This document shows positions 1 to 9,424 of a stretch of 64,000 bases of DNA, one piece after another. The stretch is taken from positions 40,828-104,827 of the forward strand of contig NZ_FMAF01000020.1 of the NCBI RefSeq assembly GCF_900094565.1. Reading direction: 5' to 3'. The position numbers and the translations under genes were made by a program. Origin of the DNA: Martinezella lusitana (GTDB taxonomy: Bacteria; Pseudomonadota; Alphaproteobacteria; Rhizobiales; Rhizobiaceae). Within the stretch, counting starts at the first letter, position 1. Each line of letters opens with the position of its first letter. Under the pieces are notes generated by a model. That model had not been told where the DNA came from and made no database searches. It saw only the letters and a list, made by a program, of their open reading frames with translations.

Positions 1-417
1 ACCCCCGACCGACCCGATTGGCGCCTGGTGTCCGCACAAGGTGCGATCCTCGACCAGCTCGGGCGTTCCACCGATGCCCGCGGCAAATATCGCGACGCGC
101 TGGTGCTGGCTCCCAACGAGCCGACGATCCTTTCCAACCTCGGCATGTCCTACGTGCTGACCGGCGATCTCAAGAATGCCGAAACCTATCTTCGCTCCGC
201 CGTCGGCCAGCCGGGCGCCGACAGCCGCGTGCGGCAGAACCTGGCGCTGGTCGTCGGCCTGCAGGGTCGCTTCGCAGAAGCCGAGCAGATCGCCCGGCAG
301 GAGCTGACACCACAACAGGCGAACGCCAACGTCGCCTATCTGCGCTCTATGCTGGCGCAACAAAACTCATGGCAGAAGCTCGCCGCCAGTGGCGATGCGA
401 AGAAAACGGTCCAATAA
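1..417 (+). CDS. tadD: TadD-like TPR pilus assembly protein (3' part, truncated by window edge)
   Basis: Reading frame 1 is open from the first base to a TAA at 415-417, so this is the C-terminal 138 residues or so of a gene that starts outside the window. Helical pairs of TPR type are visible, with small-residue patterns such as 'GRSTDARGKYRDAL' and 'GDLKNAETYLRSAV'. In Tad systems TadD is an outer-membrane-associated TPR lipoprotein (pilotin-like) needed for secretin and pilus assembly. The signal peptide is not in view. It lies on the strand opposite to the large cpa/tad operon that follows, separated from it by an exporter gene. The TadD name rests on the TPR content and this location. 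Confidence 0.75.
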   Translation, partial: TPDRPDWRLVSAQGAILDQLGRSTDARGKYRDALVLAPNEPTILSNLGMSYVLTGDLKNAETYLRSAVGQPGADSRVRQNLALVVGLQGRFAEAEQIARQELTPQQANANVAYLRSMLAQQNSWQKLAASGDAKKTVQ

Positions 418-474
418 AATAATTCCAGTAAAATGAGCGGCGCTTGCCTCTGGAATTGCCCGTTCGCCAGTTGA

Positions 475-1119
475 TCAACGCCAGATATGCCGTGGCAGGC
501 CGTCGATCACCAACCGCGCTCCGAGCGCTCCGATGATGGCACCGGCAACCCTGTCGATCCACAATTTCGATCCGATGTAGAGCGCACGCGGGCGATTGGA
601 CGAAAAAGCCATCGTCACCACCATGTACCAGCCCGTCTCGACCACGAAAACTGCCGGCGGCACGGTGAGCAGCAACCGGGGAGCGGGAGACGCCGGAAGA
701 AGTGCTGCAAAAATACTGCCGTAGAAGATGGCCGTCTTCGGATTGCTGAGCTGGGTTCCAAGCGCAAACAGGAAATTGCGCACGATACCGCCCGCCGCCG
801 GCGTGGCCGGTGCGTCGATCGGGAGATCATGCGCCGCGCTGCGCCAGATGCGGATGCCGACATAGATCAGATAGAGGCCGCCCGCGACCTTCAGCGCGAG
901 GTACAACCATTCGACCTTCATCAAAAGTGCGCTCAGGCCGAACAGAGCCAGCGTCGCGAAGATGACGCTTCCGGTTCCCATGCCGAAGGCGGCGGCGAGA
1001 CCGGCCTTGCGCGAGCGGGAAACGGCAATGCGGGACACGAGCACAAAGCTCGGCCCGGGGCTGACGGCCCCTATAAAAACCGCGGCGATAACGCTGAAAA
1101 ATATGGCTATGGATGACAT
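475..1119 (-). CDS. LysE/RhtB-family amino-acid exporter
   Basis: A 214-residue inner-membrane protein with about six hydrophobic segments. The family signature 'GAVSPGPSFVLVSR' lies near residues 17-30 and the conserved 'NPKTAIFYGSIF' patch near the middle; both are typical of LysE/RhtB translocators, which export amino acids or homoserine lactone-like compounds. The start at 1119 is chosen over the longer frame (to 1215) because GGGAGG lies 7 bases upstream of this ATG and the hydrophobic N-terminus begins directly here. Substrate cannot be predicted. It sits between tadD and tadC but has no visible functional link to pili. Confidence 0.85.
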   Translation of the reverse strand: MSSIAIFFSVIAAVFIGAVSPGPSFVLVSRIAVSRSRKAGLAAAFGMGTGSVIFATLALFGLSALLMKVEWLYLALKVAGGLYLIYVGIRIWRSAAHDLPIDAPATPAAGGIVRNFLFALGTQLSNPKTAIFYGSIFAALLPASPAPRLLLTVPPAVFVVETGWYMVVTMAFSSNRPRALYIGSKLWIDRVAGAIIGALGARLVIDGLPRHIWR

Positions 1120-1259
1120 GCGACACCTCCCAACATGCCTGGAAATCCGCTTAGCAACTGATGCGAACCTCCGCGCATCGGGGAGGCCATCCGCTGATGC
1201 TGTCAGCGACTTCAAATTGGAGATTAACCACGCTTCCGCGCTGGCGGCAAGCTTGCCGG

Positions 1260-2237
1260 TCAGAACTTGTCCATGGCCTGGATGATCGCCGGACCGAGAA
1301 TGACCGCCATCAGAACGGGCAGGAAGAAGACGATCATCGGCACTGTCAGCTTCGGCGGCAAGGCGGCCGCCTTCTTCTCCGCCTCGTTCATGCGCTCGTC
1401 GCGGCCTTCCTGTGCCATGACGCGCAAGGCCTGCGATAGCGGCGTACCGTAGCGCTCGGCCTGGATAAGAGCCTGGGTGACCGACTTGACAAGCTCGATC
1501 TGTGTGCGGGCGGCAAGATTGTCGAAGGCGGTGCGGCGATCCTGCAGGAATGAAAGCTCCGCCGTGGTCAGCACCATTTCCTCGGCAAGCGGCGGGGATT
1601 GCTCGGCCATTTCCTCGGCCACACGGCGCATGCCGGCTTCGATTGATATGCCCGACTCCACGCAGATCAGCATCAGGTCGAGGGCATCGGGCCAGGCGCG
1701 CTTGATCGACTTCTGGCGCTTGGTCACCAAATTCGAAATATAGATGTTCGGCGCATAAAAGCCGAGATAGGCCGTGCCGATGACACCGAGCAGGCGGATC
1801 GGAAGAGGCTTGGCGGCGAAATATCCGAGAACGAAGACCAGGACGATGGCAACGGCCAGGAACAGGAACGGCAACAGAAACCGCGCCACCAGAAACATGT
1901 TCAGCGCGTTTTCCGAACGCAGGCCGGCGGCACGCAGACGGTTGACCGTATTTGCGTCCACCAGCGCGTTGCGCAGATTGAAACGCTCGACGATCTGCCT
2001 GACGTTACGATTGTTCTGGTTGCGCAGCGTTGCCTTGCCGCCTTCGGCGCTCAACCGCGCCCGCTCGCGCGCCCGGATCTGCTCGCGCTCCGTCGACACG
2101 GCCTTCATACGCTTATTGAGATCGCCGCGCTCAAGCATGGGCATGGCGATCGTATAGAAGGTAGCAAAGACGGCGATCGCGACGACGACGGCGAGAATGG
2201 TGCCGGGATCGGTCAGTTGAGAGGCCAGATCGGACAT
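1260..2237 (-). CDS. tadC: Flp pilus assembly protein TadC (inner-membrane T2SSF protein)
   Basis: A 325-residue protein with an N-terminal membrane segment (near residues 12-35), a charged linker, two mid-protein hydrophobic segments ('FLLPFLFLAVAIVLVFVLGY'), a cytoplasmic type II secretion F domain and a C-terminal hydrophobic helix. The stretch 'DALDLMLICVESGISIEAG' is characteristic of TadB/TadC. TadC is the second inner-membrane platform protein of the Tad machine and works with TadB and the ATPase CpaF. It is the last gene of the minus-strand operon, 21 bases after tadB. In Agrobacterium the equivalent gene is called ctpI. Confidence 0.9.
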   Translation of the reverse strand: MSDLASQLTDPGTILAVVVAIAVFATFYTIAMPMLERGDLNKRMKAVSTEREQIRARERARLSAEGGKATLRNQNNRNVRQIVERFNLRNALVDANTVNRLRAAGLRSENALNMFLVARFLLPFLFLAVAIVLVFVLGYFAAKPLPIRLLGVIGTAYLGFYAPNIYISNLVTKRQKSIKRAWPDALDLMLICVESGISIEAGMRRVAEEMAEQSPPLAEEMVLTTAELSFLQDRRTAFDNLAARTQIELVKSVTQALIQAERYGTPLSQALRVMAQEGRDERMNEAEKKAAALPPKLTVPMIVFFLPVLMAVILGPAIIQAMDKF

Positions 2238-2258
2238 GGGCTATGCGGCTCCTTCCGC

Positions 2259-3266
2259 TCAGATCTCGAAATTGACCATGTTGCGCATGATGTAGATGCC
2301 GATCGACATCCAGATGCCAGCGCCCATCAGGATCAGGTGACCGCGCGGATCGCTGAACAGGACCATCATGTATTGCGGCGACGTCAGGTAGACGAGCAGC
2401 ATGACGATGAAGGGCAGCGCGCCGATGATGGCGGCGGAGGCCTTTGCTTCCATCGACAGCGCCTGGACCTTCGCCTTCATTTTCTTGCGTTCACGCAGCA
2501 CCCGCGACAGGTTGCCCAACGCTTCCGACAGGTTCCCGCCAGCCTGAGCCTGGATGGTGATGACGATTGCAAAGAAACTCACCTCTTGCAGTGGCATGTG
2601 GTTGTTCATGCGCCCACAGGCATCCGACATGCTGAGGCCGACCTGCTGTGCCTCGACCACCCGCCGGAACTCGGTCTTGACCGGCTCGCGCGCCTCGCCC
2701 GCCACCAGCCGTATGGCATCGTGGAGTGGCAGACCAGCGCGAAGCGAGCGAGTGATAAGATCCAGCGCGTTCGGAAATTCATCGAGGAATTTGTTCTGCC
2801 GGCGCTTGATGAGGAACCCGATGAGCCAGCGCGGCAGACCGAAGGCGGCAGCGAAGGGCAAACCCAGAATGACGAGGAACGGTGCACCGCCGATGAAAAG
2901 GATCAACATGACAAACAGGCCGAACAGCACGCTGAAGACGTAGAAACGCGAGGGCGCCAGCGACAGGCCAGCCTGTCCCAGGCGCGCTTTCAGCGACTGC
3001 TTCTTCTTGATGTTTTCGGTCTGGCGCTTTTCCAGATCCTTCAGCGAATCCTGCACCGACTTGCGCCGCTTCGACAGTTCCTGAACACGATCACGCGTAG
3101 CCTTGACCTTCAGCCGGTCTGTCTCGGCTTGGCTGACCCGGTTGACGCGGCTGTCGGCCTTTTTCTGCGACTCGATCCGCGAATAAAGAATGCCATAGCA
3201 GATCGCAGCCGCGGAGACGGCCGTGAGCAAGACAATCAGTAGCACCGTTGGATCGACACCGAACAT
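2259..3266 (-). CDS. tadB: Flp pilus assembly protein TadB (inner-membrane T2SSF protein)
   Basis: A 335-residue inner-membrane platform protein of the Tad secretion system. It has an N-terminal helix, a long highly charged coiled region (about residues 30-95), paired transmembrane helices ('FYVFSVLFGLFVMLILFIGG'), a T2SSF domain with 'ALDLITRSLRAGLPLHDAI', and a C-terminal membrane helix. It is paired with TadC downstream and lies 8 bases after cpaF, consistent with one polycistronic message. It is expected to couple ATP hydrolysis by CpaF to pilin extraction from the membrane. Confidence 0.92.
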   Translation of the reverse strand: MFGVDPTVLLIVLLTAVSAAAICYGILYSRIESQKKADSRVNRVSQAETDRLKVKATRDRVQELSKRRKSVQDSLKDLEKRQTENIKKKQSLKARLGQAGLSLAPSRFYVFSVLFGLFVMLILFIGGAPFLVILGLPFAAAFGLPRWLIGFLIKRRQNKFLDEFPNALDLITRSLRAGLPLHDAIRLVAGEAREPVKTEFRRVVEAQQVGLSMSDACGRMNNHMPLQEVSFFAIVITIQAQAGGNLSEALGNLSRVLRERKKMKAKVQALSMEAKASAAIIGALPFIVMLLVYLTSPQYMMVLFSDPRGHLILMGAGIWMSIGIYIMRNMVNFEI

Positions 3267-3274
3267 GGGGAGTC

Positions 3275-4759
3275 CTATTGCGACTTTTGTTCCATCTCAT
3301 CGAGGGCGGCGGCCAGGCGCTTTTCCTCGTTATAATAGCGTGCACGATCCCAGAAATGCGGCTTGCCGATACCGGTGGAGACGTGCCGGCCGATGATGCG
3401 GCCATTGGCGTCCTCGCCGTCCATCTCATAGCGCATCAGGTCCTGCGTAATGATCACATCGCCCTCCATGCCGATCACCTCGGTAATCTGGGTGATCCGT
3501 CGCGAACCGTCGCGCAGGCGCGCGGCCTGGATGATCACGTCGACGGAGCTGGAAACGATTTCGCGCACGGTCTTGGCCGGCAGGCTGAAGCCGCCCATCG
3601 CGATCATCGATTCGATACGGCTCAAGCATTCGCGCGGCGTGTTGGCGTGGATGGTGCCCATGGAGCCATCGTGACCGGTATTCATTGCCTGCAGCAGATC
3701 GAAGACCTCGGGGCCGCGCACTTCGCCGACGATGATGCGTTCGGGGCGCATACGCAGGCAGTTCTTGACGAGGTCGCGCATGGTGATCTCGCCCTCTCCC
3801 TCGATATTCGGCGGGCGGGTTTCGAGACGCACGACATGCGGCTGCTGCAACTGCAACTCTGCAGTGTCTTCGCAGGTGATGACGCGTTCGTGACGGTCGA
3901 TGTAATTGGTCAGGCAGTTCAGAAGCGTCGTCTTGCCCGAGCCGGTGCCGCCGGAAATAACGACGTTGCAGCGTACGCGGCCGATGATCTGCAGCAGTGT
4001 CGCACCCTCCGGCGTGATGGCGCCGAAGCGGACGAGCTGGTCGAGCGTCAGCTTATCCTTCTTGAATTTGCGAATGGTAAGCGCCGGGCCGTCGATCGAC
4101 AGTGGCGGCGCTATGACGTTGACGCGCGAGCCGTCGGGCAGGCGAGCGTCGCAGATCGGGCTCGATTCATCGACGCGGCGGCCGACCTGGCTCACGATGC
4201 GCTGGCAGATGGAAAGAAGCTGGGCATTATCGCGGAAACGGATTTCGGATTCGACGGTCTTGCCGCCCACTTCGATGAAAGTCTGGCCTGCGCCATTGAC
4301 CATGATATCGGCGATATCATCGCGTGCCAGCAGCGGCTCCAGCGGGCCATAGCCAAGCACGTCGTTGCAAATATCCTCGAGCAGTTCCTCCTGCTCGGAA
4401 ATGGACATCGCAAAATTCTTGATGGTGATGATGTCGTTGACGATATCGCGGATTTCTTCGCGCGCGGCTTCATTGTCGAGCTTGGAAAGCTGTGACAGGT
4501 CGATCGTATCGATCAGCGCGGAAAAGACCTGCGCCTTGGTGTCGTAATATTCCTCGGTGCGTGCGGGTCGGCGCCGGGCGGGCGTCTGCATCGAAGGCGG
4601 TGCCACCTGTTGACGCGGCTGCGCGGCGTCGCGCGACGGCTCGACCAGCACTGCCGGACCCGCGAGTGCGCCCGTCGTGGCAGGCGCGCGCGCCGGCGCC
4701 GGCGGAAGTGCGCCGCCACCGCTCTTTGCAGAACCTTCATTTCCGCGCTTGCCAAACAT
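3275..4759 (-). CDS. cpaF: Tad pilus ATPase CpaF/TadA
   Basis: A 494-residue secretion ATPase of the type II/IV family. The Walker A motif GGTGSGKTT is at residues 270-278, followed by 'CEDTAELQLQQPHVVRLETR', the Walker B-like 'RIIVGEVRGPE' and the His box region 'GHDGSMGTIHANTPRE'. The first 65 residues are Pro/Ala-rich and probably disordered. This hexameric cytoplasmic motor drives Flp pilus assembly with TadB/TadC. It lies between cpaE (81-base gap upstream) and tadB (8 bases) on the minus strand. The start is a plain ATG with a weak GGATCGAG ahead of it. Confidence 0.95.
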   Translation of the reverse strand: MFGKRGNEGSAKSGGGALPPAPARAPATTGALAGPAVLVEPSRDAAQPRQQVAPPSMQTPARRRPARTEEYYDTKAQVFSALIDTIDLSQLSKLDNEAAREEIRDIVNDIITIKNFAMSISEQEELLEDICNDVLGYGPLEPLLARDDIADIMVNGAGQTFIEVGGKTVESEIRFRDNAQLLSICQRIVSQVGRRVDESSPICDARLPDGSRVNVIAPPLSIDGPALTIRKFKKDKLTLDQLVRFGAITPEGATLLQIIGRVRCNVVISGGTGSGKTTLLNCLTNYIDRHERVITCEDTAELQLQQPHVVRLETRPPNIEGEGEITMRDLVKNCLRMRPERIIVGEVRGPEVFDLLQAMNTGHDGSMGTIHANTPRECLSRIESMIAMGGFSLPAKTVREIVSSSVDVIIQAARLRDGSRRITQITEVIGMEGDVIITQDLMRYEMDGEDANGRIIGRHVSTGIGKPHFWDRARYYNEEKRLAAALDEMEQKSQ

Positions 4760-4840
4760 GGTCTCGATCCAACTCCATTACTGCAGCATGATTTTCACCG
4801 AGGGAAATCGACCCTTCGAAACTCATGCGAAATCAAACAA

Positions 4841-6112
4841 CTACTTCCGCTTCAGGCGACCAAGAAGGCCGCCCCTTTTTGCCTTCTTCACAGCGATGCG
4901 CCCGGTGACGATGTGCGATATCTGCGCGAAGGTCTCGGCGACCGGCGACTTCGGATCCGTCTCCGAAATCATGCGACCACTATTGGCCGCATTGCCGAAC
5001 AGATTGATGTCGAACGGGATGATGGCGATCGGATCCGTCTCCAATGGCGCGCAGAATTCCACCGGGTTGATCTCGGGGCGCTTCGGCATGCCGACTTGAT
5101 TGAGAATGAGATGCGGCGCCTTGTCGTTGGGACGCAGTTTGCGCAGCGCGTCAATCAGGTTCTTGGTGTTGCGCAGATTGGCAAGATCGGGTGCGGCGCA
5201 AATGACGACTTCATCGACAGCCGCAAGCACAGAGCGTGTCCATTCCGTCCACTGATGGGGTACGTCGAGGACGGCGACCGGCGCGCTGCGCTGAAGAACA
5301 TCCAGGACAGGCAGGAATGCCTGACCGTCGAAATCATAGGCACGATCCAGCATGGAGGGCGCAGCCAGCAACGACAGATGCTGCGAGCATTTGGTCAGCA
5401 GGCGATCGAGGAAGACCTCGTCAAGACGCTCCGGCGCATAGACTGCCTCGGCAATACCCTGAGCGGGGTCCTGGTCGAAATCGATGTTGGCCGTGCCGTA
5501 CGGCAGATCGAGATCGGCAAGAATGGTTTCGGTCGAGAACAGGGTCGAGATTCCGAAGGCGCAATTATGCGCGATCGTGGATGCGCCTACCCCACCCTTC
5601 GCGCCGACGAAGGCAATGCTGCGGCCGAGCGGCTCCGCATCGGGGTCGATGAAAATCCCCGCCATCGCCGTCATGATATCGTTCATATCAACGGGCTGGA
5701 CGATATATTCGGAAATGCCGTTGCGCATCAGTTCGCGGTAAAGGGCGATATCATTGTGGTAACCGACAATGATCACCTTGGTGCTCGGATCGCAGACGGC
5801 CGCGAGCGGCGCCAGTTCGGCCAGCAGATTGCGCGAATTTGCGCGCGTCTCGAGGACAATCAGATTGGGTGTCGGCGTCGAAGCAAACATGTTCGCAGCC
5901 GCCGCCGTGCCGCCGCTGGTGATCCGGAGGTTGACCTTGGACATGCGGCGATCGTTGGCGCATCGGTCCATAACCTGCTGCAACTGCTCGCTTTCGCAGA
6001 AGACATGCACGGAAATGCGTGGCAGCGGCCGCAAGTTGTCGAGGTTGCCAGAGCGCGGGGCTTCCTCGGCCTCCGCGGCAGTCGATCCAATGTCGTAATC
6101 GATGGCGCTCAT
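4841..6112 (-). CDS. cpaE: Pilus assembly protein CpaE/TadZ (MinD/ParA-like ATPase)
   Basis: A 423-residue two-domain protein. The N-terminal half resembles an atypical response-regulator receiver ('TKVIIVGYHND', 'GISEYIVQPVDMND'). The C-terminal half is a MinD/ParA-type P-loop with the deviant Walker A KGGVGAST at about residues 172-179. CpaE/TadZ proteins localise the Tad machine in the cell, often to a pole. The ATG at 6112 is preferred over the GTG three bases upstream because AGGA lies 7 bases before it. The gene follows cpaD by 31 bases in the same operon. Confidence 0.92.
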   Translation of the reverse strand: MSAIDYDIGSTAAEAEEAPRSGNLDNLRPLPRISVHVFCESEQLQQVMDRCANDRRMSKVNLRITSGGTAAAANMFASTPTPNLIVLETRANSRNLLAELAPLAAVCDPSTKVIIVGYHNDIALYRELMRNGISEYIVQPVDMNDIMTAMAGIFIDPDAEPLGRSIAFVGAKGGVGASTIAHNCAFGISTLFSTETILADLDLPYGTANIDFDQDPAQGIAEAVYAPERLDEVFLDRLLTKCSQHLSLLAAPSMLDRAYDFDGQAFLPVLDVLQRSAPVAVLDVPHQWTEWTRSVLAAVDEVVICAAPDLANLRNTKNLIDALRKLRPNDKAPHLILNQVGMPKRPEINPVEFCAPLETDPIAIIPFDINLFGNAANSGRMISETDPKSPVAETFAQISHIVTGRIAVKKAKRGGLLGRLKRK

Positions 6113-6143
6113 CACTTTATCCTGTTCTGCCGACCGCTTGCTC

Positions 6144-6920
6144 TCAATTTCCAGAACTGAACCCGCCGAGGGTGGCCGTGCTGGTCGCGACCGAGCCGCT
6201 GCGATAATTGTCGATTATCTTGCCGCGCTGATCGGTATCGATCGGCGTCGTGGCGCGCGGTGAGATAAGATCCGTCGGGTTGGCGACCTGTGCCGCCAGG
6301 TTCTGCTGGGTCGCGCAGCCGAAATTGTAATAGTTCTGGTTGTCGAAGGCGTTGTCTGAGAGATCGTCGGGCCATTGGCCGCAAGCATTGGTGGCCGCCG
6401 TCGTCGCGGCGAAGCGCAGACGGATCGGAGCAGCGTCATCAGGACCACCGGCTGGATAATAAGTATCGACGATACGCCCCGACGGTATGCCATTTGCCAC
6501 CATTTCCCGGCGAATCTGCCGGCGCAGCGCCGATGCGGCCAAAGTGTTTACCGACTGCCTTGGCGACAGTATTTCGACCGTGCCGGTCGCGTGCGCCCTA
6601 TAGTCCTGAACGAAGCCGCGGACGGTGTCGCGCATGCCCGTGGTCAGGTGGCGGTCGCTGGCGGCCACCGGTATGTCGATATTATGTTCCTTCTCCGTCA
6701 AGACGATCGGGTGGCGCTGACGATAATCGTCATTGATGGCGCTGGTCGTCATGCGATCCCTTGAATCGGCACAGCCGCTGACGGCGACGGCCGTCAAGAT
6801 CAAGACCGGGGCAATCAAGGCCAGCGTGGAGAAACGGGGCCGGCCGGTGCGGGGCGCGTTACGGTCGAGACTGGCCATCTTCTGATCTCTCGTTGATCCG
6901 GTTGAAAAGGTGCGCGTCAT
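6144..6920 (-). CDS. cpaD: Pilus biogenesis lipoprotein CpaD
   Basis: A protein of about 258 residues with a lipoprotein signal ('LTAVAVSGC', lipobox Cys near residue 50, or near 36 if the second Met is used). It is followed by a periplasmic domain with 'VEILSPRQSVNTLAASALRR' and a late Cys pair in 'NACGQWPDDL...YNFGCATQQNLAAQ', which are CpaD family features. CpaD is an outer-membrane-associated partner of the secretin CpaC. Start choice is uncertain: ATG 6920 has AGGGG 11 bases upstream, while ATG 6878 has GAGA close by. The longer upstream frame overlaps cpaC and is not needed. Confidence 0.88.
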   Translation of the reverse strand: MTRTFSTGSTRDQKMASLDRNAPRTGRPRFSTLALIAPVLILTAVAVSGCADSRDRMTTSAINDDYRQRHPIVLTEKEHNIDIPVAASDRHLTTGMRDTVRGFVQDYRAHATGTVEILSPRQSVNTLAASALRRQIRREMVANGIPSGRIVDTYYPAGGPDDAAPIRLRFAATTAATNACGQWPDDLSDNAFDNQNYYNFGCATQQNLAAQVANPTDLISPRATTPIDTDQRGKIIDNYRSGSVATSTATLGGFSSGN

Positions 6921-6933
6921 GCTCCGTGTCCCC

Positions 6934-8433
6934 TCATTTGTAGATGAAGCCAACGGTGCCGTGAAAATCGGCGTCGGCGACCCGCGGCGCATCCTTGCGG
7001 CCGTAAATCTTGTTGACACGGTTCATGAAGAAGCCGCTGACATCGTTGCTCGGCGAGAAATTGTCGTCGGGACGCGCCAGCTGACTGCGGGCCACCGGGC
7101 GGACCAGATAGGGCGTCGCAATAATGACCAGCTCGCTTTCGTCGCGCTGGAAGCTCTTCTGTCGGAACAGCGCACCGAGGATCGGGATTTTCGAGGCGCC
7201 GGGCGTACCGTTGGTGGTCTGTTGGATGGTATCATTCAAAAGGCCGGCAAGGGCGATCGAGCCGCCGGACGGCAATTCAACCGAGGTATCGGCGGCGCGC
7301 TGATTATACGTTGCCGTGTTTGCCGTGCCGATAGGGTTCGACACCTGCGTCTGTATGTGCAGGCTGATGCGTCCGGCAGACAATACGACCGGCGTGAAGG
7401 CCAGGCTGATACCATAGTTGAAGGGCGTGATTGTAACACTCCCATCCTTGTTCGACGTGGAATAGAGTGTCTGACCGCCCGAAGTGAAGGTCGCTGCCTG
7501 ACCGGAGATCGCCGTCAACGTCGGCTCCGCCAATGTACGAACGGCGCCCGCCTGTTCCATTGCGTTGAGATAGGTGCCGATACTGTACTTGCCGACGGCA
7601 GTTTTGAAGAGGCTGGCAAGACCGCCGCCGGCAGCCGCCGCGCTCGCGTCGTTCTGAATACTGCCGAGCTGCGCCACCGTCAGACCCGAAGAGTTGCTGA
7701 CAAGATTGTCGAAGCCGATCTGCTTCAGCACGCTGCGCTTGATCTCGGCGACGGTCACCTTGAGCGTGACCTGATCCTCGCCCTCGATTTGCAACATGTT
7801 GACGATCTGCGAGGTCTGCCGCCCTTCAGCGAAGAGAGCGACAGAGCTGTTGTCGCCGCTGCCTGTCGCCGTCGCGAAGCGAGTGGTTGCTTCACCGCCC
7901 TTCAGGAAGGCCTGGGCAAGCTGCACAGCCCGTGACGCATCCTGCGGCGTGCGCACGGTGCCTGTCAGGACGATATTGTCGGAAACAATTTCGACATTGA
8001 TATCGGAGTCCGGGATGAAACGCTTGATATTGTCCTGCAGGCCGGCAATGTCGCGCTCGATCTGCAGGTCGAGGCTGACGATTTCCTTGCCGTCCGCACC
8101 GAAGACGAAGATATTGGTCTGGCCGACCGTCTTGCCGAAAAGATAGATGCGACGCGATGTGCGTGTCACAGCATCCGCCATTTTCGGATCGGAAACGAGA
8201 ATATCATGTGCGTCGGCCGGCAGATCGACGACCAGCGCCTTGTTGAGACCAAGCTTCAAAGTGCGTTTCGTGCCGAGGCCGGCAATCGTAACGATGCTGT
8301 CGGAACCGCCTGCACGTGCGGCGGACATACGCAGAAAAGCCGGGATGTCCGCCAAGGGCAATCCCGCAAAAGCCACGGAAAACGAGAGAATTGCAGCAAG
8401 GGGAGAGCTGGCTTTCTTGTTGGTCTTGAACAT
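6934..8433 (-). CDS. cpaC: Tad pilus secretin CpaC/RcpA
   Basis: A 499-residue outer-membrane secretin. An N-terminal signal sequence (about residues 1-41) is followed by the pilus-N domain ('ALVVDLPADAHDILVSDP'), a BON-like segment ('NIVLTGTVRTPQDASRAV') and the C-terminal secretin domain ending in 'IPILGALFRQKSFQRDESEL'. It forms the channel through which the Flp pilus leaves the cell, with CpaD and TadD. ATG 8433 is preferred over ATG 8451 because the purine-rich AAGGGGCGGG lies just upstream and the hydrophobic signal starts there. cpaB ends 14 bases upstream. Confidence 0.93.
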   Translation of the reverse strand: MFKTNKKASSPLAAILSFSVAFAGLPLADIPAFLRMSAARAGGSDSIVTIAGLGTKRTLKLGLNKALVVDLPADAHDILVSDPKMADAVTRTSRRIYLFGKTVGQTNIFVFGADGKEIVSLDLQIERDIAGLQDNIKRFIPDSDINVEIVSDNIVLTGTVRTPQDASRAVQLAQAFLKGGEATTRFATATGSGDNSSVALFAEGRQTSQIVNMLQIEGEDQVTLKVTVAEIKRSVLKQIGFDNLVSNSSGLTVAQLGSIQNDASAAAAGGGLASLFKTAVGKYSIGTYLNAMEQAGAVRTLAEPTLTAISGQAATFTSGGQTLYSTSNKDGSVTITPFNYGISLAFTPVVLSAGRISLHIQTQVSNPIGTANTATYNQRAADTSVELPSGGSIALAGLLNDTIQQTTNGTPGASKIPILGALFRQKSFQRDESELVIIATPYLVRPVARSQLARPDDNFSPSNDVSGFFMNRVNKIYGRKDAPRVADADFHGTVGFIYK

Positions 8434-8447
8434 GATCCCGCCCCTTC

Positions 8448-9260
8448 TCATTGTGGTTTCATTCCGGTTGGGCCATCGGTCACGATCGCTCCCGACTTGA
8501 TGACTTGCACAAGGCCGCTGCCGCTGTCGCCGGCCAGCAGATAGTCGGCGGCGGTCGTATCCGGTTGCTGTGCGTCGGCGACGGAGCGCAATGCCAGCGT
8601 CAGCCGGTCGGCCATCTGGTGCGCGACGACCAGAACCTTCGTCTGATCCGGCGTCAGTTCCAGCGTCGCGGTCACCCCAACAGCAGCCTTGCTGCCGTCC
8701 TGCTTCTCCTCGATCTGCTGGTCGACGGCCAAGACACGCACGTTGCTGAGCACCGTCTCGGTTATGAGCTGCTGCTGCGCACCCTTGCGGACCATGATCA
8801 CGTCGACGCGGTCATTCGGAAGAATGAAGCCGCCGGCGCCGGTTGCGACGGAAATCTCGGTGGCAACGGCCCGTTTGCCGGAAGGCAGCAACGAGGAAAG
8901 GATGCGGCTGTTGGAATCGGCGACCTTTTCTTCCCGGATCGGCTCGCCCTCGAAAATCGGCAGGCGGACCACCGCGCCGTTCAGGTCTTTCAGCGCGTCG
9001 GGCCGCTCGCTCTCGGTGATAAGGCCCTTGACGATGCCGCTTTCCGGCCAGCCCATCCAGTGGACCGAGCTCTCATTCAGGCGCGAGCCGACGGGCAGGT
9101 TGGCACTCGCAACGAGCACATTGATCGTTGCTTCCTTTTCCACCACCGCCGCAACCTGGGGCACGATATTGTGCGAACCGGCCAGACGCATCGCGAGCAG
9201 GCCGGCCATCCCTGCCGCGACAGCTGCCACTGCGAGTATCATTATGCGAGCGGGTTTCAT
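8448..9260 (-). CDS. cpaB: Flp pilus assembly protein CpaB/RcpC
   Basis: A 270-residue protein with one N-terminal hydrophobic helix ('IMILAVAAVAAGMAGLLAMR'), then an SAF domain ('VASANLPVGSRLNESSVHWM') and the RcpC/CpaB domain ('GAGGFILPNDRVDVIMVRKG'). RcpC proteins sit in the periplasm near the secretin, and the SAF domain may contact peptidoglycan. The ATG at 9260 is chosen over 9266 because AAGGA is 6 bases upstream of 9260 but touches the earlier ATG. The AT-rich stretch upstream (9300-9420) separates it from cpaA and could hold a promoter. Confidence 0.92.
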   Translation of the reverse strand: MKPARIMILAVAAVAAGMAGLLAMRLAGSHNIVPQVAAVVEKEATINVLVASANLPVGSRLNESSVHWMGWPESGIVKGLITESERPDALKDLNGAVVRLPIFEGEPIREEKVADSNSRILSSLLPSGKRAVATEISVATGAGGFILPNDRVDVIMVRKGAQQQLITETVLSNVRVLAVDQQIEEKQDGSKAAVGVTATLELTPDQTKVLVVAHQMADRLTLALRSVADAQQPDTTAADYLLAGDSGSGLVQVIKSGAIVTDGPTGMKPQ

Positions 9261-9424
9261 GGTCATTCCTTGGGGAACAGGATTCTTCGCCCCGCAGAAT
9301 GCTCAGCAATTGGTATAATTATAGTTAATGGTGTATTACATTTATAATTACTTAACCATAATTACTTGATGTAAATTAGAGAATATTTATATAGTGATTT
9401 AATTTATACTCGCCGATTTCCGGC

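Noticed and set aside
2217..3242. A 341-codon plus-strand ORF opposite tadB
   Set aside because: Antisense shadow of tadB with His/Gln/Asp-rich composition and no ribosome binding site.
3248..4495. A 415-codon plus-strand ORF opposite cpaF
   Set aside because: Antisense shadow: Asp/His/Ala-rich composition typical of reading GC-rich genes backwards, no domain, and cpaF is certain.
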